Of a stretch of 64,000 bases of DNA, positions 25,407 through 35,207 are shown piece after piece (position 1 is the stretch's first letter; each line of letters starts with the position of its first letter). The position numbers were made by a program, and so were the translations under genes. The notes under the pieces are model-generated. The model searched no databases. It was given only the letters and a program-made list of their open reading frames with translations, and had not been told where the DNA came from. Source of the DNA: Betaproteobacteria bacterium (GTDB lineage: Bacteria > Pseudomonadota > Gammaproteobacteria > Burkholderiales > Usitatibacteraceae); NCBI GenBank assembly GCA_016708825.1, contig JADJEZ010000012.1:40276-104275 (forward strand), written 5' to 3'.

Positions 25407-28400
25407 TCACAGCAGAACGCGCTCGATGCCGCCGCGGTTGGCACGCTCGACGAATTCCGGCATCCAACGCTCTCCCAGGAGGTGGCGCGCCATCTCGACC
25501 ACGATGTAGTCCGCACTGGTGCCCGCGTCCTTCTCGTAGCGCGAGAGCCCCTGGAGGCAGGACGGGCACGAGGTGAGGACCTTCACCTCCCCCGCGAAAC
25601 CGTCGGCGCGCGCCGCCGACGCTCCCGCCACCATCTCCTCCTCCTTCCGGAAGCGCACCTGGGTGGAGATGTCCGGCCGGGCCACCGCGAGCGTGCCCGA
25701 TTCCCCGCAGCAGCGTTCGTTCAGGGCCACGGGAACCCCCATCAGCTCGTTCACCACGGCAATCGGCCGGTGCGTCTTCATCGGCGTATGGCAGGGGTCG
25801 TGGTAGAGGTAGCGCACGCCGCGCGCGCCCTCCACCTTCACGCCCTTCTCCATCAGGTACTCGTGGATGTCCAGGAGCCGGCAGCCGGGGAAAATCCTGT
25901 CGAACTCGTACCCCATCAGCGCATCCATGCACGTGCCGCAGGAGACCACGACGGTCCTGATGTCGAGGTAGTTGAGGGTGTTGGCCACGCGGTGGAAGAG
26001 CACGCGGTTGCGAATCGTGATCTCCTCGCCCTTGGCCGCCAGCCCGCTCGCCGTCTGCGGATAGCCGCAGCAGAGATATCCCGGCGGCAGGACGCACTGC
26101 GCCCCCACGTGGTAGAGAAGCGCCTGCGTGGCGAGTCCCACCTGCCCGAAGAGCCGCTCGGAGCCGCAGCCCGGGAAGTAGAACACCGCGTCGCTCTCCT
26201 CCGTCACCCGCGCGGGATCGCGGATGATGGGGATGACCGAGGCGTCCTCGATATCCAGGAGCGCGCGCGCCGTGCGCTTCGGGAGATTGCCGGGCATGGG
26301 CTTGTTGATGAAGTGGATCACCTGGGACTTGAGCGCGGGCTTGCCCACGGTGGCGGGGGGGCGGCGCGTCTGGCCGCGCGTCACGAGGAAGCGGCGCGCG
26401 AGGCCGTGGGCCAGGCGCTGCGCCCGGTAACCCCAGTCGAGCATGAGCTTCTTCAGCACCTTGATCGTGGCCGGGTCGGTCGCGTTCAGGTAGGCCATCG
26501 AGAGGGCCGAACCGGCGTTGAACCGTTTCTTGCCGAGCTTCGTGAGCAGGCCCTTCATGGCGATGGAGACGTCGCCGAAGTCGATGTCGACCGGGCAGGG
26601 AGCCTCGCACTTGTGGCACACCGTGCAGTGATCCGCCACGTCGCCGAACTCGTCGAAGTGCCTGAGGCTCACGCCCCGGCGGGTCTGCTCCTCGTAGAGG
26701 AACGCCTCCGTGAGCAGCGACAGCGCGAGGATCTTGTTCCGGGGGCTGTAGAGGAGATTCGCCCGGGGCACGTGGGTGGAGCAGACGGGCTTGCACTTGC
26801 CGCAGCGCAGGCAGTCCTTCACGGCATCGGCGATCGACCCGATGTCGCTTCGCTCCAGGATGATCGACTCGTGCCCGATCAGGGCGAAGGAGGGTGTGTA
26901 TGCATTCGAGAGATCCGCGCCCGCGAGCAGCTTGCCGCGGTTGAACCGGCCCTCGGGATCGACCTTCGACTTCCACGCCGTGAAGGCGTCGACCTGCTCC
27001 TTCTCCAGGAACTCGAACTTGGTGATGCCGATGCCGTGCTCGCCGGAGATCACGCCGCCCAGCTCCTTGGCGAAGCGCATGACCTGCGCCACCGCCTCGT
27101 TGGCCAGGCGCAGCATCTCGTAATCGTCGGAGTTGACCGGGATGTTGGTGTGGACGTTTCCGTCCCCCGCGTGCATGTGCAGGGCGATGAACACGCGGCT
27201 GCGAAGCACCTTCGCGTGGACTGCCTGGATCGCCGCCAGCACCGGCTCGAAGGCGCGGCCGGCGAAGACCTGGCGCAGCGGTTCGCGAAGCTCGCGCTTC
27301 CAGGAGGCGCGAATGGCGTGCAGCTGCACGAGCGCGAAGACCGTCCGCTCGTCCGGCTCCTGCGCGACCGCGTCCGCGAGCCCCAGGGCGGCCAGTTCCG
27401 CGCGCACTTCCCCGAGCCTGCGGTCGAGGGCGCCGAGCAGGAAGGACCAGCGTGCGCGCACCTGTCGCACCAGTTCCAGCGCCCGCGCGGGGCGGTCTCC
27501 GAGGAGGTCCTCGCGAACGATCGCCTCCCCGTCCGTCTCGACGGGCAGATCGCCCGCGAGGACCTCCTCCAGCGCGGCGGCGAGCGCCAGCTTGTTGCCG
27601 AGCGAGTACTCGATGTTCAGGCGTTCCACCCGGTCGGTGTAGTCGGCGAGCCGCTCGAGAGGGATCACCACGTCCTCGTTCACCTTGAAGGCGTTGGTGT
27701 GCTTGGCGATGGCGGCGGTGCGTGCGCGCTCCATCCAGAAGCGCTTGCTCGCTTCGGGGCTCGCGGCGATGAAGCCTTCGCCGCCGCGCGCGTTGGCGAT
27801 GCGCACGACGTCGCTGGCGGCCTGGGACACCGCATCCTCGTCGTCGCCCACGAGGTCGCCGATCAGGACCATGCGCGGCCGCCCGTGGGCCTTCGCCTTC
27901 GTCGCGTACCCCACGGCCTTCACGTATCTCTCGTCGAGGTGCTCGAGGCCGGCGAGCGCCACGCCGCCGCGGCCGTCCACGCGCTTCGTGATCTCGACGA
28001 TGGCCGGCACCGCGAGCGCGACGTCGCCGAAGAACTCCAGGCACACGGTGCGCGTGTGCGCCGGCAGGCGGTGCAGGATGAAGGTGGCCGAGGTGATGAT
28101 CCCGTCGCAGCCTTCCTTCTGCACGCCTGGCAGCCCTCCCAGCACCTTGTCGGTGACGTCCTTGCCCAGGCCCTGGCGGCGAAAGCGCCGGCCCTCGATC
28201 TCGAGCGTCTCCTCGCCCCGGGGCGTCCTGCCGTCGGCCGCGAAGCGGCGGATGCGAAAGCGCGCGATGGCGCATTCGTGGATCTTGCCGAGGTTGTGGT
28301 CGAGCCGCTCGATCTCGATCCAGTCCGCCTCCGGCGTGACCATGCGCCAGGAGGCGAGGTTGTCCACGGCGGTGCCCCAGAGCACGGCCTTCTTGCCGCC

Positions 28401-29261
28401 GGCGTTCATGGCGATGTTGCCGCCGATGCAGGAGGCGTCCGCCGAAGTGGGATCGACCGCGAAGACGAGGCCCGCACGCTCCGCGGCCTCCATGACGCGT
28501 CTCGTGACGGCGCCGGCGCCCACGCGAACGACCGGCACCGGCGCGGCCACTCCTGGCAGGGCCTCGTGCGCCACGGCTTCCACCCCGTCGAGTTTCTCGG
28601 TGTTGACCACCGCCGAGAGGCGATCGAGCGGGATGGCGCCGCCCGTGTAGCCGGTGCCGCCGCCGCGGGGAATGATGGTGAGCCCCAGTTCGATCAGGGC
28701 CCCCACGAGGGGCGCGCACTCGGCTTCGGTATCCGGCGAGACGACGACGAAGGGATATTCCACGCGCCAGTCCGTCGCGTCGGTCACGTGCGAGACCCGC
28801 GCCAGGCCGTCGAAGGCGATGTTGTCGCGACGCGTGATGGAGGCGAGGCGGCGCATCGCCCGGCGGCGGAGCTTGCGCGTCTCGTCGAACTCGCGCTCGA
28901 AGGCATCCACGGCACCGTGGGCGGCCTTCAGGAGCGCCTCCACCCGGCGGCTTCGCTCGGGGTCGGACGCGTCTGCCGTGCGGCGCAGCTCCACCTCGCG
29001 CAGGCGGTGGCGCATGGATTCCACGAGGGAATCGTGCCGCTTCGGGTTGTCGAACAGGTCGTCCTGGAGGTACGGGTTTCGCTTGACGACCCAGATGTCG
29101 CCCAGCACCTCGTAGAGCATGCGCGCCGAGCGGCCCGTGCGGCGCTGCGCGCGCAGCTCGTCCAGCACGTTCCAGGCTTCCCGCCCGAGCAGGCGGATCA
29201 CGATTTCCCGGTCGGAGAACGAGGTGTAGTTGTAAGGGATCTCGCGCAGGCGGGCGGTCAT
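25407..29261 (-). CDS. DUF3683 FAD-linked oxidase / Fe-S oxidoreductase fusion
   Basis: A 1284-residue fusion. An N-terminal DUF3683-type region occupies about 1-145. An FAD-binding PCMH/GlpC-type domain follows, with the flavin loop IIPRGGGTGYTGG at 196-208, and then a C-terminal FAD-oxidase domain. Two 4Fe-4S motifs come next (CLRCGKCKPVC near 815 and CTVCHKCEAPCP near 878). Finally there is a CCG (heterodisulfide-reductase-like) pair with PGCGSERLF, CCGYP, CGTCMDA and CCGESG between about 1030 and 1190. The layout resembles GlcD plus GlcF or D-lactate dehydrogenase Dld-II fused into one chain, so a 2-hydroxyacid dehydrogenase feeding quinone is the best guess. The start MTARLREIPYNYTSF follows family usage. 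Confidence 0.93.
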   Translation of the reverse strand: MTARLREIPYNYTSFSDREIVIRLLGREAWNVLDELRAQRRTGRSARMLYEVLGDIWVVKRNPYLQDDLFDNPKRHDSLVESMRHRLREVELRRTADASDPERSRRVEALLKAAHGAVDAFEREFDETRKLRRRAMRRLASITRRDNIAFDGLARVSHVTDATDWRVEYPFVVVSPDTEAECAPLVGALIELGLTIIPRGGGTGYTGGAIPLDRLSAVVNTEKLDGVEAVAHEALPGVAAPVPVVRVGAGAVTRRVMEAAERAGLVFAVDPTSADASCIGGNIAMNAGGKKAVLWGTAVDNLASWRMVTPEADWIEIERLDHNLGKIHECAIARFRIRRFAADGRTPRGEETLEIEGRRFRRQGLGKDVTDKVLGGLPGVQKEGCDGIITSATFILHRLPAHTRTVCLEFFGDVALAVPAIVEITKRVDGRGGVALAGLEHLDERYVKAVGYATKAKAHGRPRMVLIGDLVGDDEDAVSQAASDVVRIANARGGEGFIAASPEASKRFWMERARTAAIAKHTNAFKVNEDVVIPLERLADYTDRVERLNIEYSLGNKLALAAALEEVLAGDLPVETDGEAIVREDLLGDRPARALELVRQVRARWSFLLGALDRRLGEVRAELAALGLADAVAQEPDERTVFALVQLHAIRASWKRELREPLRQVFAGRAFEPVLAAIQAVHAKVLRSRVFIALHMHAGDGNVHTNIPVNSDDYEMLRLANEAVAQVMRFAKELGGVISGEHGIGITKFEFLEKEQVDAFTAWKSKVDPEGRFNRGKLLAGADLSNAYTPSFALIGHESIILERSDIGSIADAVKDCLRCGKCKPVCSTHVPRANLLYSPRNKILALSLLTEAFLYEEQTRRGVSLRHFDEFGDVADHCTVCHKCEAPCPVDIDFGDVSIAMKGLLTKLGKKRFNAGSALSMAYLNATDPATIKVLKKLMLDWGYRAQRLAHGLARRFLVTRGQTRRPPATVGKPALKSQVIHFINKPMPGNLPKRTARALLDIEDASVIPIIRDPARVTEESDAVFYFPGCGSERLFGQVGLATQALLYHVGAQCVLPPGYLCCGYPQTASGLAAKGEEITIRNRVLFHRVANTLNYLDIRTVVVSCGTCMDALMGYEFDRIFPGCRLLDIHEYLMEKGVKVEGARGVRYLYHDPCHTPMKTHRPIAVVNELMGVPVALNERCCGESGTLAVARPDISTQVRFRKEEEMVAGASAARADGFAGEVKVLTSCPSCLQGLSRYEKDAGTSADYIVVEMARHLLGERWMPEFVERANRGGIERVLL

Positions 29262-29361
29262 GGACTTGCTTCGCGAACCCGTGGGCGCCACGGGGGGAAT
29301 AGCAATTTTACCGCAATGCAGCATTGACCCCCGGCAGGGGCCGGCCCGGTCGGCCGGGGTA

Positions 29362-29757
29362 CTAGAGCAGGCTTACCGCGTGTGCAAGCGCGGCGTAGCG
29401 CGCCGCCTTGCCCGCCGCCATGGCGAGCGTGCAGCCGAGCCAGTTCAGGCGCAGCCACCCGGCGGCGGCGCACAGCGCGTCGCCGGCTATCGGCACCCAG
29501 GAGAGCAGGAGGATCGCCGCGCCGTAGCGCCGCACCCGGGCGATCGCCTTGCCCTCGGGCATCCGGGAGGGCAGCAGGCGGCCGATGCCGTATGTGGTGA
29601 GCCCGCCCAGGGTATTGCCGAGGGTCGCCACGGCGACCGCGGCACCGGGGGCTGCACCGGCCTTCAGGGCTGCCGCGAGCACGATCTCGGAATTCCCCGG
29701 CAGGAGAGTGGCCGAGACGAATGCGGAGACAAAGGTTGCCCAGAGCGAGAGATCCAC
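29362..29757 (-). CDS. YqaA/DedA-like small membrane protein
   Basis: A 131-residue polytopic inner-membrane protein of the YqaA (SNARE-associated/DedA-like) family. Features are the N-terminal ATFVSAFVSATLLPGNSEIV, a GNTLGGLTTYGIGR stretch, and LLLSWVPIAGDALCAAAGWL. Function is unknown. GTG 29757 (DLSLWATF), 4 nt after the stop of the upstream glycosyltransferase gene, fits homologues better than an upstream in-frame ATG inside that gene. It is the last gene of the exporter/GT41 run. Confidence 0.85.
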   Translation of the reverse strand: MDLSLWATFVSAFVSATLLPGNSEIVLAAALKAGAAPGAAVAVATLGNTLGGLTTYGIGRLLPSRMPEGKAIARVRRYGAAILLLSWVPIAGDALCAAAGWLRLNWLGCTLAMAAGKAARYAALAHAVSLL

Positions 29758-29761
29758 TCCT

Positions 29762-31966
29762 TCAGCGCCCGCGCCCCGCGAGGTCTTCCAGTGCGCGTGC
29801 AAAGGCCTCGACCGGCGCGGTGTCGTCGAAGAGCGCGCCGGCCCTCGCCTCGAGGGCTGCCCGGATCTCGCGCCGCCAGGCGGCGTCCGTCCCCAGGCGC
29901 AGCGCTATGCGCACGTAGTCGTCGGCATCCTTCGCGACCAGCGCCTCGAGGCCCAGCCTGCGCAGCATCGCCGCGCTCTGGCGGCCACGCATCAACTCGC
30001 CCGGAAGGGTCACGAGCGGCAGCCCGGCGGCGATCGCATCGAGGGACGTGTTGCCTCCGGACCAGTGGAGCGTGTCCAGCATCACGTCGCACACCGCGTT
30101 CACGCGCAGGTAGTCGCCGTGCGAGAGGAACCCGAGAAAGACCGTGCGGCGTTCGGCGTCGATCCCCGCCCGGGCGAGGGCCTCGAAAAGGCGCCGGCGG
30201 AAGTTCTGCGTGACCGGGCCCTCCTTGTAGCCGAAGAACACGAGGCGCGCCCGCGGGTCTTCGGAGAGCACGCGCGCGAAGAGCCCGTCGTTGGCCGGGT
30301 GGATCTTGAAGAGCGACTGCGGGCAGAGATAGAGCGTTGCGTCCACGGGCAGGCCGAGCGCCTCGCGGTCCTTCGTGCTTTCCGTGCGCGGGCGCTGGTA
30401 GCGGGTGCCGATGCCGGGAAGCCCCACGAGGCGCTCCCGGTACGCGGCTTGCGCTCCCTCCGGCTCCATTTCCGCGCAGGTGAGGTAGGCATCCATCGTG
30501 GCAAGCCCGCTCGTCGTGGGGTGCCCCCACCCCGCCACCTGCACCGGCGCGAGCCTCAGGGCCGCGAGGGCGAAAGTTTCGGCGTGCATTCCCAGTTCCG
30601 GATAGACGAGGATGTCGAGCTCCTCCGCGGCGACGCGGCGCGCTATCGCGTGCAAGGGGTAACCGCTCACGTGGTGGAACCGGTCGGCGGCGGCGGCGAT
30701 GGCGCGCGTGTCGTCGGCCACCCAGGCGTTGGTGTAGAAGACGACCGGCTCGAAGCGCGTGCGATCGAGGTCGCGGATCCAGCTCGCGAAGTAGCGTCCG
30801 ACGGTGCAGTTGAAGAAGAAGTGGCTCAGGAAGCCCACGCGAAGCCGCCCTCCCGGGCGCGGCGGCGGCCGGTCGGCGAAGAACTCGGGCAGGTTCGCGC
30901 GCAGCACCCCCGCGACGAAATCGCCGTAGCGCGACTGCAGGTCGCGATCGTTCCGGCCCTGGTAGGCGAGGTAGAAGTTGGTCCAGCTCGCGCCCACGAG
31001 GGCCGCGTTGGGCCGCGCGCCCGTGAAACGCGACATCCCGGCGTGCAACTCGTCCAATCCCTGCGCGTACCGCGCGCGATTCGCCTCGAGATCGGCCTCG
31101 TCGCGATACACCGCCGGAAGGACCAGGCGCGCGCCCAGGGCTGCGCGCAGGCTCGTGGGGTCGAGGGTCTCGGCGCGCTGGAACTCCCGGACCGACTCCG
31201 TGGTGAGCCCCGCCTCCCAGAGGAAATCGGCCCACGCGGCGCGCAGGCGCGCGTCGTCGGGGATTGCCTGCACGGCGACCTTGTGCGCCCCGCCCGCCCG
31301 CGGGTCGCGCTTTCGCCGCAGGAGCTGGGCACGCAGCAGGAGCGCATCGACCAGGCGCGGATCCGCGCGAAGCGCCGACTCCAGGCTCTCCAGGGCCTCG
31401 TCGAACTTGCCTTCGCGCTCCGCGAGCCGGGCGAGGTTCAGGTGCGCGAGCGCGAATCCGGGTTCCGCCTCGAGAGCGCGCCGGAAAGCGGCTTGCGCCT
31501 GCTCGGGTCGGTCGAGTCCCAGCTCGGCGAGCCCGAGGCCGTTCCACGCCCGTGCCGCGGTGCTCTCCAGGATCGTGGCCTGCTGGAAGGCTTCGCGCGC
31601 GCCGCCGGCATCGGCCTCTTCGATGCGGGCGGAACCGAGCGCTATCCATGCCGCCGCCCAGTCCGGTTTCCTCGCGACGGCGGCCGCGTAGTGCACCGCC
31701 GCGGCTCGCGGATCGCCCGCGTCGCTGGCTGCGTGCCCGGCGATGAGGTGGTAGGCCGGCGGCGCGGCGTCGATCGCGATGGCGCGTCCGGCGGAGGTCC
31801 TCGCGAGCTCCGCGCGCCCCAGTTGGTGCTCCGCGATAGCCCGCAAGTGCCACAGTTCGGCATCGTCCTCGCGTTCGGCGAGCAGCGCCGAATAGGCGGC
31901 AAGAGCCTCCTCGATTTGCCCAGCCCCGTGAAGCTCCCGGGCGGCCTGCAGGCGCTCCGCGCTCAT
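29762..31966 (-). CDS. TPR and GT41-type glycosyltransferase (divergent O-GlcNAc transferase-like)
   Basis: A 734-residue soluble protein. About nine TPR-like helical repeats fill residues 1-330. A GT-B catalytic region (about 350-730) follows, with LRVGFLSHFFF, the nucleotide-sugar loop in LCPQSLFKIHP, and the C-terminal DVMLDTLHWSGGNTSLDAI with PLVTLPGELMRGRQS. The segment that in GT41 proteins reads D-L-x-G-H-T is altered here to LVYPELGMHAET, so it differs from its neighbour and may use another donor or be an accessory subunit. ATG 31966 overlaps the stop of the other GT41 gene (ATGA). Confidence 0.88.
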   Translation of the reverse strand: MSAERLQAARELHGAGQIEEALAAYSALLAEREDDAELWHLRAIAEHQLGRAELARTSAGRAIAIDAAPPAYHLIAGHAASDAGDPRAAAVHYAAAVARKPDWAAAWIALGSARIEEADAGGAREAFQQATILESTAARAWNGLGLAELGLDRPEQAQAAFRRALEAEPGFALAHLNLARLAEREGKFDEALESLESALRADPRLVDALLLRAQLLRRKRDPRAGGAHKVAVQAIPDDARLRAAWADFLWEAGLTTESVREFQRAETLDPTSLRAALGARLVLPAVYRDEADLEANRARYAQGLDELHAGMSRFTGARPNAALVGASWTNFYLAYQGRNDRDLQSRYGDFVAGVLRANLPEFFADRPPPRPGGRLRVGFLSHFFFNCTVGRYFASWIRDLDRTRFEPVVFYTNAWVADDTRAIAAAADRFHHVSGYPLHAIARRVAAEELDILVYPELGMHAETFALAALRLAPVQVAGWGHPTTSGLATMDAYLTCAEMEPEGAQAAYRERLVGLPGIGTRYQRPRTESTKDREALGLPVDATLYLCPQSLFKIHPANDGLFARVLSEDPRARLVFFGYKEGPVTQNFRRRLFEALARAGIDAERRTVFLGFLSHGDYLRVNAVCDVMLDTLHWSGGNTSLDAIAAGLPLVTLPGELMRGRQSAAMLRRLGLEALVAKDADDYVRIALRLGTDAAWRREIRAALEARAGALFDDTAPVEAFARALEDLAGRGR

Positions 31967-33960
31967 CGTGCCTCTCCCGGCGGCTGCCCCGCGCACCATG
32001 CGCGCCATGCCGAGCGGTAGGCGGCCTCGAGGGCCCGCGTGAATGCCGCGACGTCGCACAGGGGCGAGGCCGCGACACGCTCGCGCAGGCCGGCGGCGAG
32101 CCGGCCCAGCCGCTCCGGTTCGAGTGCCAGGCGGGCGGCGATCTCCGTCATCCCCGCGGCATCGCGGGCGACCAGCTCGTCGAGCCCCGCGGTGCGCAGG
32201 ATCGCGGCCGACTGGCGCGAAATGATGGTGTCGCCTTCGACCGCGACGACGGGGCGCCCCATCCACAGCGCCTCGAGCGTGGTGATGCCGCCGTTGTAGG
32301 GGAAGGTGTCGAGGGCGATGTCGATGCCACCGTACTGCTCGAGCATTTCCGGATGGGCCGAGGTGCCGCGCAGCTCCACGCGCGCCATGGGCAGGCCGGC
32401 CGCGGCGAAGCGCTCCGCGTGCTTCGTGCGCTCGCGTTCGTCGCCCAGGGCGTCGTTCTTGATCACGAGCTTCGCGCCGGGAACGCGCGCGAGCAGTTCC
32501 GCCCAGGCGCGCACGACGCGCGGGCCGATCTTGGCGTTGCGGTGAAACGCGCCGAAGACCAGGGCCTTGCCGCTTGCGCCAGGCGGCGGCACCGGCTCCG
32601 GAGCATACGCGGGCGCGGCGTAGCAGAAGCGCAGCGGCGCCACGCGCAGGCATCGCTCGGCGAACTGCTGCGGCCCGCCCGGTGGCGTGTGCAGGGCGTC
32701 CGTCACGATCGCATCGATCGCCCCGCAGCCGGTGGTATCGAAGTAGTCGAGCCAGGTGAGCGCCACCGGCGCGGGCTTGCGGGCAAGGGCGGCAAGGCGG
32801 TTGCCCGGCGTGTGCCCGGCGAGGTCGACGACGATGTCGATTCCGTCGTCCCGGATGGCCTGCGCCAGGGCATCGTCGTCCAGGGCCCGCGTATCGCGCC
32901 ATCCCGCGGCCCGGGCGCGGATCCGCCGGGTCACCTCGTCTTCGGCGACGTCTTCGGCATAGCAATGGAACTCGAGTTCGCCCGTGTCGTGGCGCTCGAG
33001 CACGGGAAGCAGCAGGAACGCGACGGACGACTGGTTCAGGCGCGGCGAGACGTAACCCACGCGCAGGCGCCTGTCGGGGTCGCGCGCATTCCCGTGCGGA
33101 GCCGGCGCGAAATCCGGTGCGTGGCGCCGCGCCCAGTCGCGGTGTGCGGCAAACACAACGACCGGGCTCGCGCCTTCGTCCGCGTGAAGCGCGAAGAGGG
33201 CGCGGCTGCCGTTCGCGGCGGCGTGCGCGGGATCGCGGCCCTCGGCATCCCGGAACGCGGCGATGGCGTCGGTGGTGTCACCCACCTGCATGAGCGCGTC
33301 GCCCAGGCGGCTCGCCGTCATGGCGCCGGCACCCGCGGCGAGCGCGTCGCGAAACGACTGCGCGGCGCGCAGGTAGGCGCCCGCCTGCGCGAGCAGGCGC
33401 CCCGCGAGATCGAGCGCATCGGCATTGCGTGGCGAGAGACGAAGGCTCTCCCGCACGGCGGCGAGCGCGTCGTCCCGGGCTCCGCGTGCGGCGAGTGCCC
33501 GTCCGAGGTTCAGCCAGGCGACCGCGCTCGTGGGCTCCAGCGTGCGCGCCCGGCGAGCGGCGGCCTCCGCGTCGTCGACGCGACCCAGTGCGAGCTCGGT
33601 GATGGCGATGTTGTTCCAGGCCCGGCCGTCGTCGGGGCGCAGTCGCGCGAGCGCGGAGAAGCACTCGAGGGCGCCCGCCATGTCCCGCTTGTCGAAGAGC
33701 AACTCGCCGAGGAGCGTGAGCGCCGGGGCCAGGGCCGGAGCGAGGGCGAGGCAGGCGCGCAGGGCGCCTTCGGCACCTTCGCGATCACGCAATTGCAGCA
33801 GGAGCACGGACTGCTGCAGGCGGGGCTCGGGCCGGTCCGGGAAACGCTCGGCGAGCGCGCGGCACTCGTCGAGCGCTCGCGCCTCGAATCCGCGCCGCGC
33901 AAGGTCCAGGGTCCGGGCGCAGCCCTCGCGCACCTCGTCGTCGATTGATGCCTGCGCCAT
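31963..33960 (-). CDS. TPR and GT41-type glycosyltransferase (O-GlcNAc transferase/SPINDLY-like)
   Basis: A 665-residue soluble protein with TPR repeats (about 1-270) and a GT41 catalytic region (about 295-655). It carries the start motif LRVGYVSPRLNQSSVAFLL, the conserved VDLAGHTPGNRLAALARKP with its His, FGAFHRNAKIGP, KLVIKNDALGD, and ALDTFPYNGGITTLEALWMG. In bacteria GT41 enzymes modify proteins or glycans with GlcNAc or other sugars. It is coupled to the ABC ATPase upstream (TGATG) and to the second GT41 downstream, and no other glycosyltransferase lies in the cassette. Confidence 0.9.
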   Translation of the reverse strand: MAQASIDDEVREGCARTLDLARRGFEARALDECRALAERFPDRPEPRLQQSVLLLQLRDREGAEGALRACLALAPALAPALTLLGELLFDKRDMAGALECFSALARLRPDDGRAWNNIAITELALGRVDDAEAAARRARTLEPTSAVAWLNLGRALAARGARDDALAAVRESLRLSPRNADALDLAGRLLAQAGAYLRAAQSFRDALAAGAGAMTASRLGDALMQVGDTTDAIAAFRDAEGRDPAHAAANGSRALFALHADEGASPVVVFAAHRDWARRHAPDFAPAPHGNARDPDRRLRVGYVSPRLNQSSVAFLLLPVLERHDTGELEFHCYAEDVAEDEVTRRIRARAAGWRDTRALDDDALAQAIRDDGIDIVVDLAGHTPGNRLAALARKPAPVALTWLDYFDTTGCGAIDAIVTDALHTPPGGPQQFAERCLRVAPLRFCYAAPAYAPEPVPPPGASGKALVFGAFHRNAKIGPRVVRAWAELLARVPGAKLVIKNDALGDERERTKHAERFAAAGLPMARVELRGTSAHPEMLEQYGGIDIALDTFPYNGGITTLEALWMGRPVVAVEGDTIISRQSAAILRTAGLDELVARDAAGMTEIAARLALEPERLGRLAAGLRERVAASPLCDVAAFTRALEAAYRSAWRAWCAGQPPGEAR

Positions 33961-35207
33961 CAGGTCGTCTCCGGCCGCAGCGTGCCGGGCTTCCACTCGT
34001 GGGCGAGGCGCACCAGCCCGTAGTCGCGCGTGCGGCCGGTGACGACGATCTCCCGCTCGACCGTGTCGAAAAGGCGCAATCCTTCCGGATCGAGCGCGTG
34101 GGCGCGCACCGTGTACTTGCCCGGCAGGATCGGCAGCGCGGAGAAATGCGCGGCGAATGCGAAGTGGCGCTCGTCCACGCGGTGGGGAAGGTATCCGCTG
34201 TCGTTGGAATGGGCGCCGTAGACCGGCGTGCCGTCGGCGCGAACGATGCCGAAGAGCAGGACCGGCGCCCTGCCGTCGGGGCTCCACGCGAGGCCCTGGA
34301 GCACCATGTCCTCGCCTGCCGCGAAGATCTCCGTCGCGGTTCCATCGGCCCGCTCCGTGCGCATGGCGCGGATCAGGGGCTGGAGCCCCTCCGCCGCCCG
34401 CGGCGCCGGGGCACCGGTGCGGCTCTTCTCCTCGTGGTACGTGAGGTACTCGCGGGTCACGTCGAAGCTGTCGCCTTCCAGGCGGACCGCACCTTCGTGG
34501 AGCCACATCGCGCGGGTGCACAAGGTCTGCACGTGGTACATGCTGTGCGAGCAGAGCAGAAGCGTCCCGCCGTCTGCCAGGTAGCTCTCCAGCCAACGGA
34601 TGCACTTCTTCTGGAAGGATTCGTCGCCGACGGCAAGGACCTCGTCGGTGATGAGGACGTCGGGCGTGAGCGCCGTGGCCACGGCGAAGCCCAGCCGCAC
34701 CGCCATGCCCGAGGAGTAGTGCTTGATGGGCTCGTCGATGTGCGGGCCGATGTCGGCGAAGGCGATGATCGCCTCGACCTTGTCCCGCGTCTCGCGCCGC
34801 GAGAGCCCCATGAGGGCCGCGGCGAGGAAAATGTTCTCGCGCCCGGTGTACTCGGGATGGAATCCGCTTCCCAGCTCCAGCAGCGCGCCGATCCGTCCGG
34901 CCACGCGCACGGTGCCCGCCGAGGGCTTTACCACGCCGGCGATGATCTTCAGGAGCGTGGACTTCCCCGCGCCGTTCTCGCCCACGAGCCCCAGGGACTC
35001 GCCGCGGCGGATAGTGGCGGAGACGCCGTGCAGGGCGCGAAAGCGCGGGATGTCCGCGCGGCCCGCGAGGAGGCCCCAGAGCGTGCGCAGGCGGTCGCCC
35101 CCGGCGCTGACCTTCGGGTAGTCCTTGCCCACGCCCTCGAGCGCCACGAGCACGCCCGCTTCGGCACTCGCGACGGCCTGCTTCACCCGGGCGAAGGGCC
35201 GGCTCAC
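33960..35207 (-). CDS. Polysaccharide/glycoconjugate ABC exporter ATPase (Wzt-like)
   Basis: A 415-residue ATPase with Walker A GLVGENGAGKST, signature HYSSGMAVRLGFAVA and Walker B PDVLITDEVLAVGD. The Gly-rich AGVVKPSAGTV and FHPEYTGRENIFL stretches are typical of the Wzt/RfbB/TagH group. Residues about 265-415 form an extra beta-rich C-terminal domain, like the Wzt domain that recognises the end modification of its O-antigen. GTG 35207 overlaps the permease stop (GTGA). It energises export of an undecaprenyl-linked glycan through the permease encoded upstream. Confidence 0.93.
   Translation of the reverse strand: MSRPFARVKQAVASAEAGVLVALEGVGKDYPKVSAGGDRLRTLWGLLAGRADIPRFRALHGVSATIRRGESLGLVGENGAGKSTLLKIIAGVVKPSAGTVRVAGRIGALLELGSGFHPEYTGRENIFLAAALMGLSRRETRDKVEAIIAFADIGPHIDEPIKHYSSGMAVRLGFAVATALTPDVLITDEVLAVGDESFQKKCIRWLESYLADGGTLLLCSHSMYHVQTLCTRAMWLHEGAVRLEGDSFDVTREYLTYHEEKSRTGAPAPRAAEGLQPLIRAMRTERADGTATEIFAAGEDMVLQGLAWSPDGRAPVLLFGIVRADGTPVYGAHSNDSGYLPHRVDERHFAFAAHFSALPILPGKYTVRAHALDPEGLRLFDTVEREIVVTGRTRDYGLVRLAHEWKPGTLRPETT

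Noticed and set aside
25389..29327. Long + strand open frame opposite the FAD/Fe-S oxidoreductase gene
   Set aside because: Antisense shadow; no domain, no ribosome site, and the minus-strand gene is unmistakable.
29329..29359. Hairpin CCCCGGC/GCCGGGG after the YqaA gene as a terminator
   Set aside because: The 7-bp stem has a 17-nt loop and no U-tract; it could be chance in GC-rich DNA.
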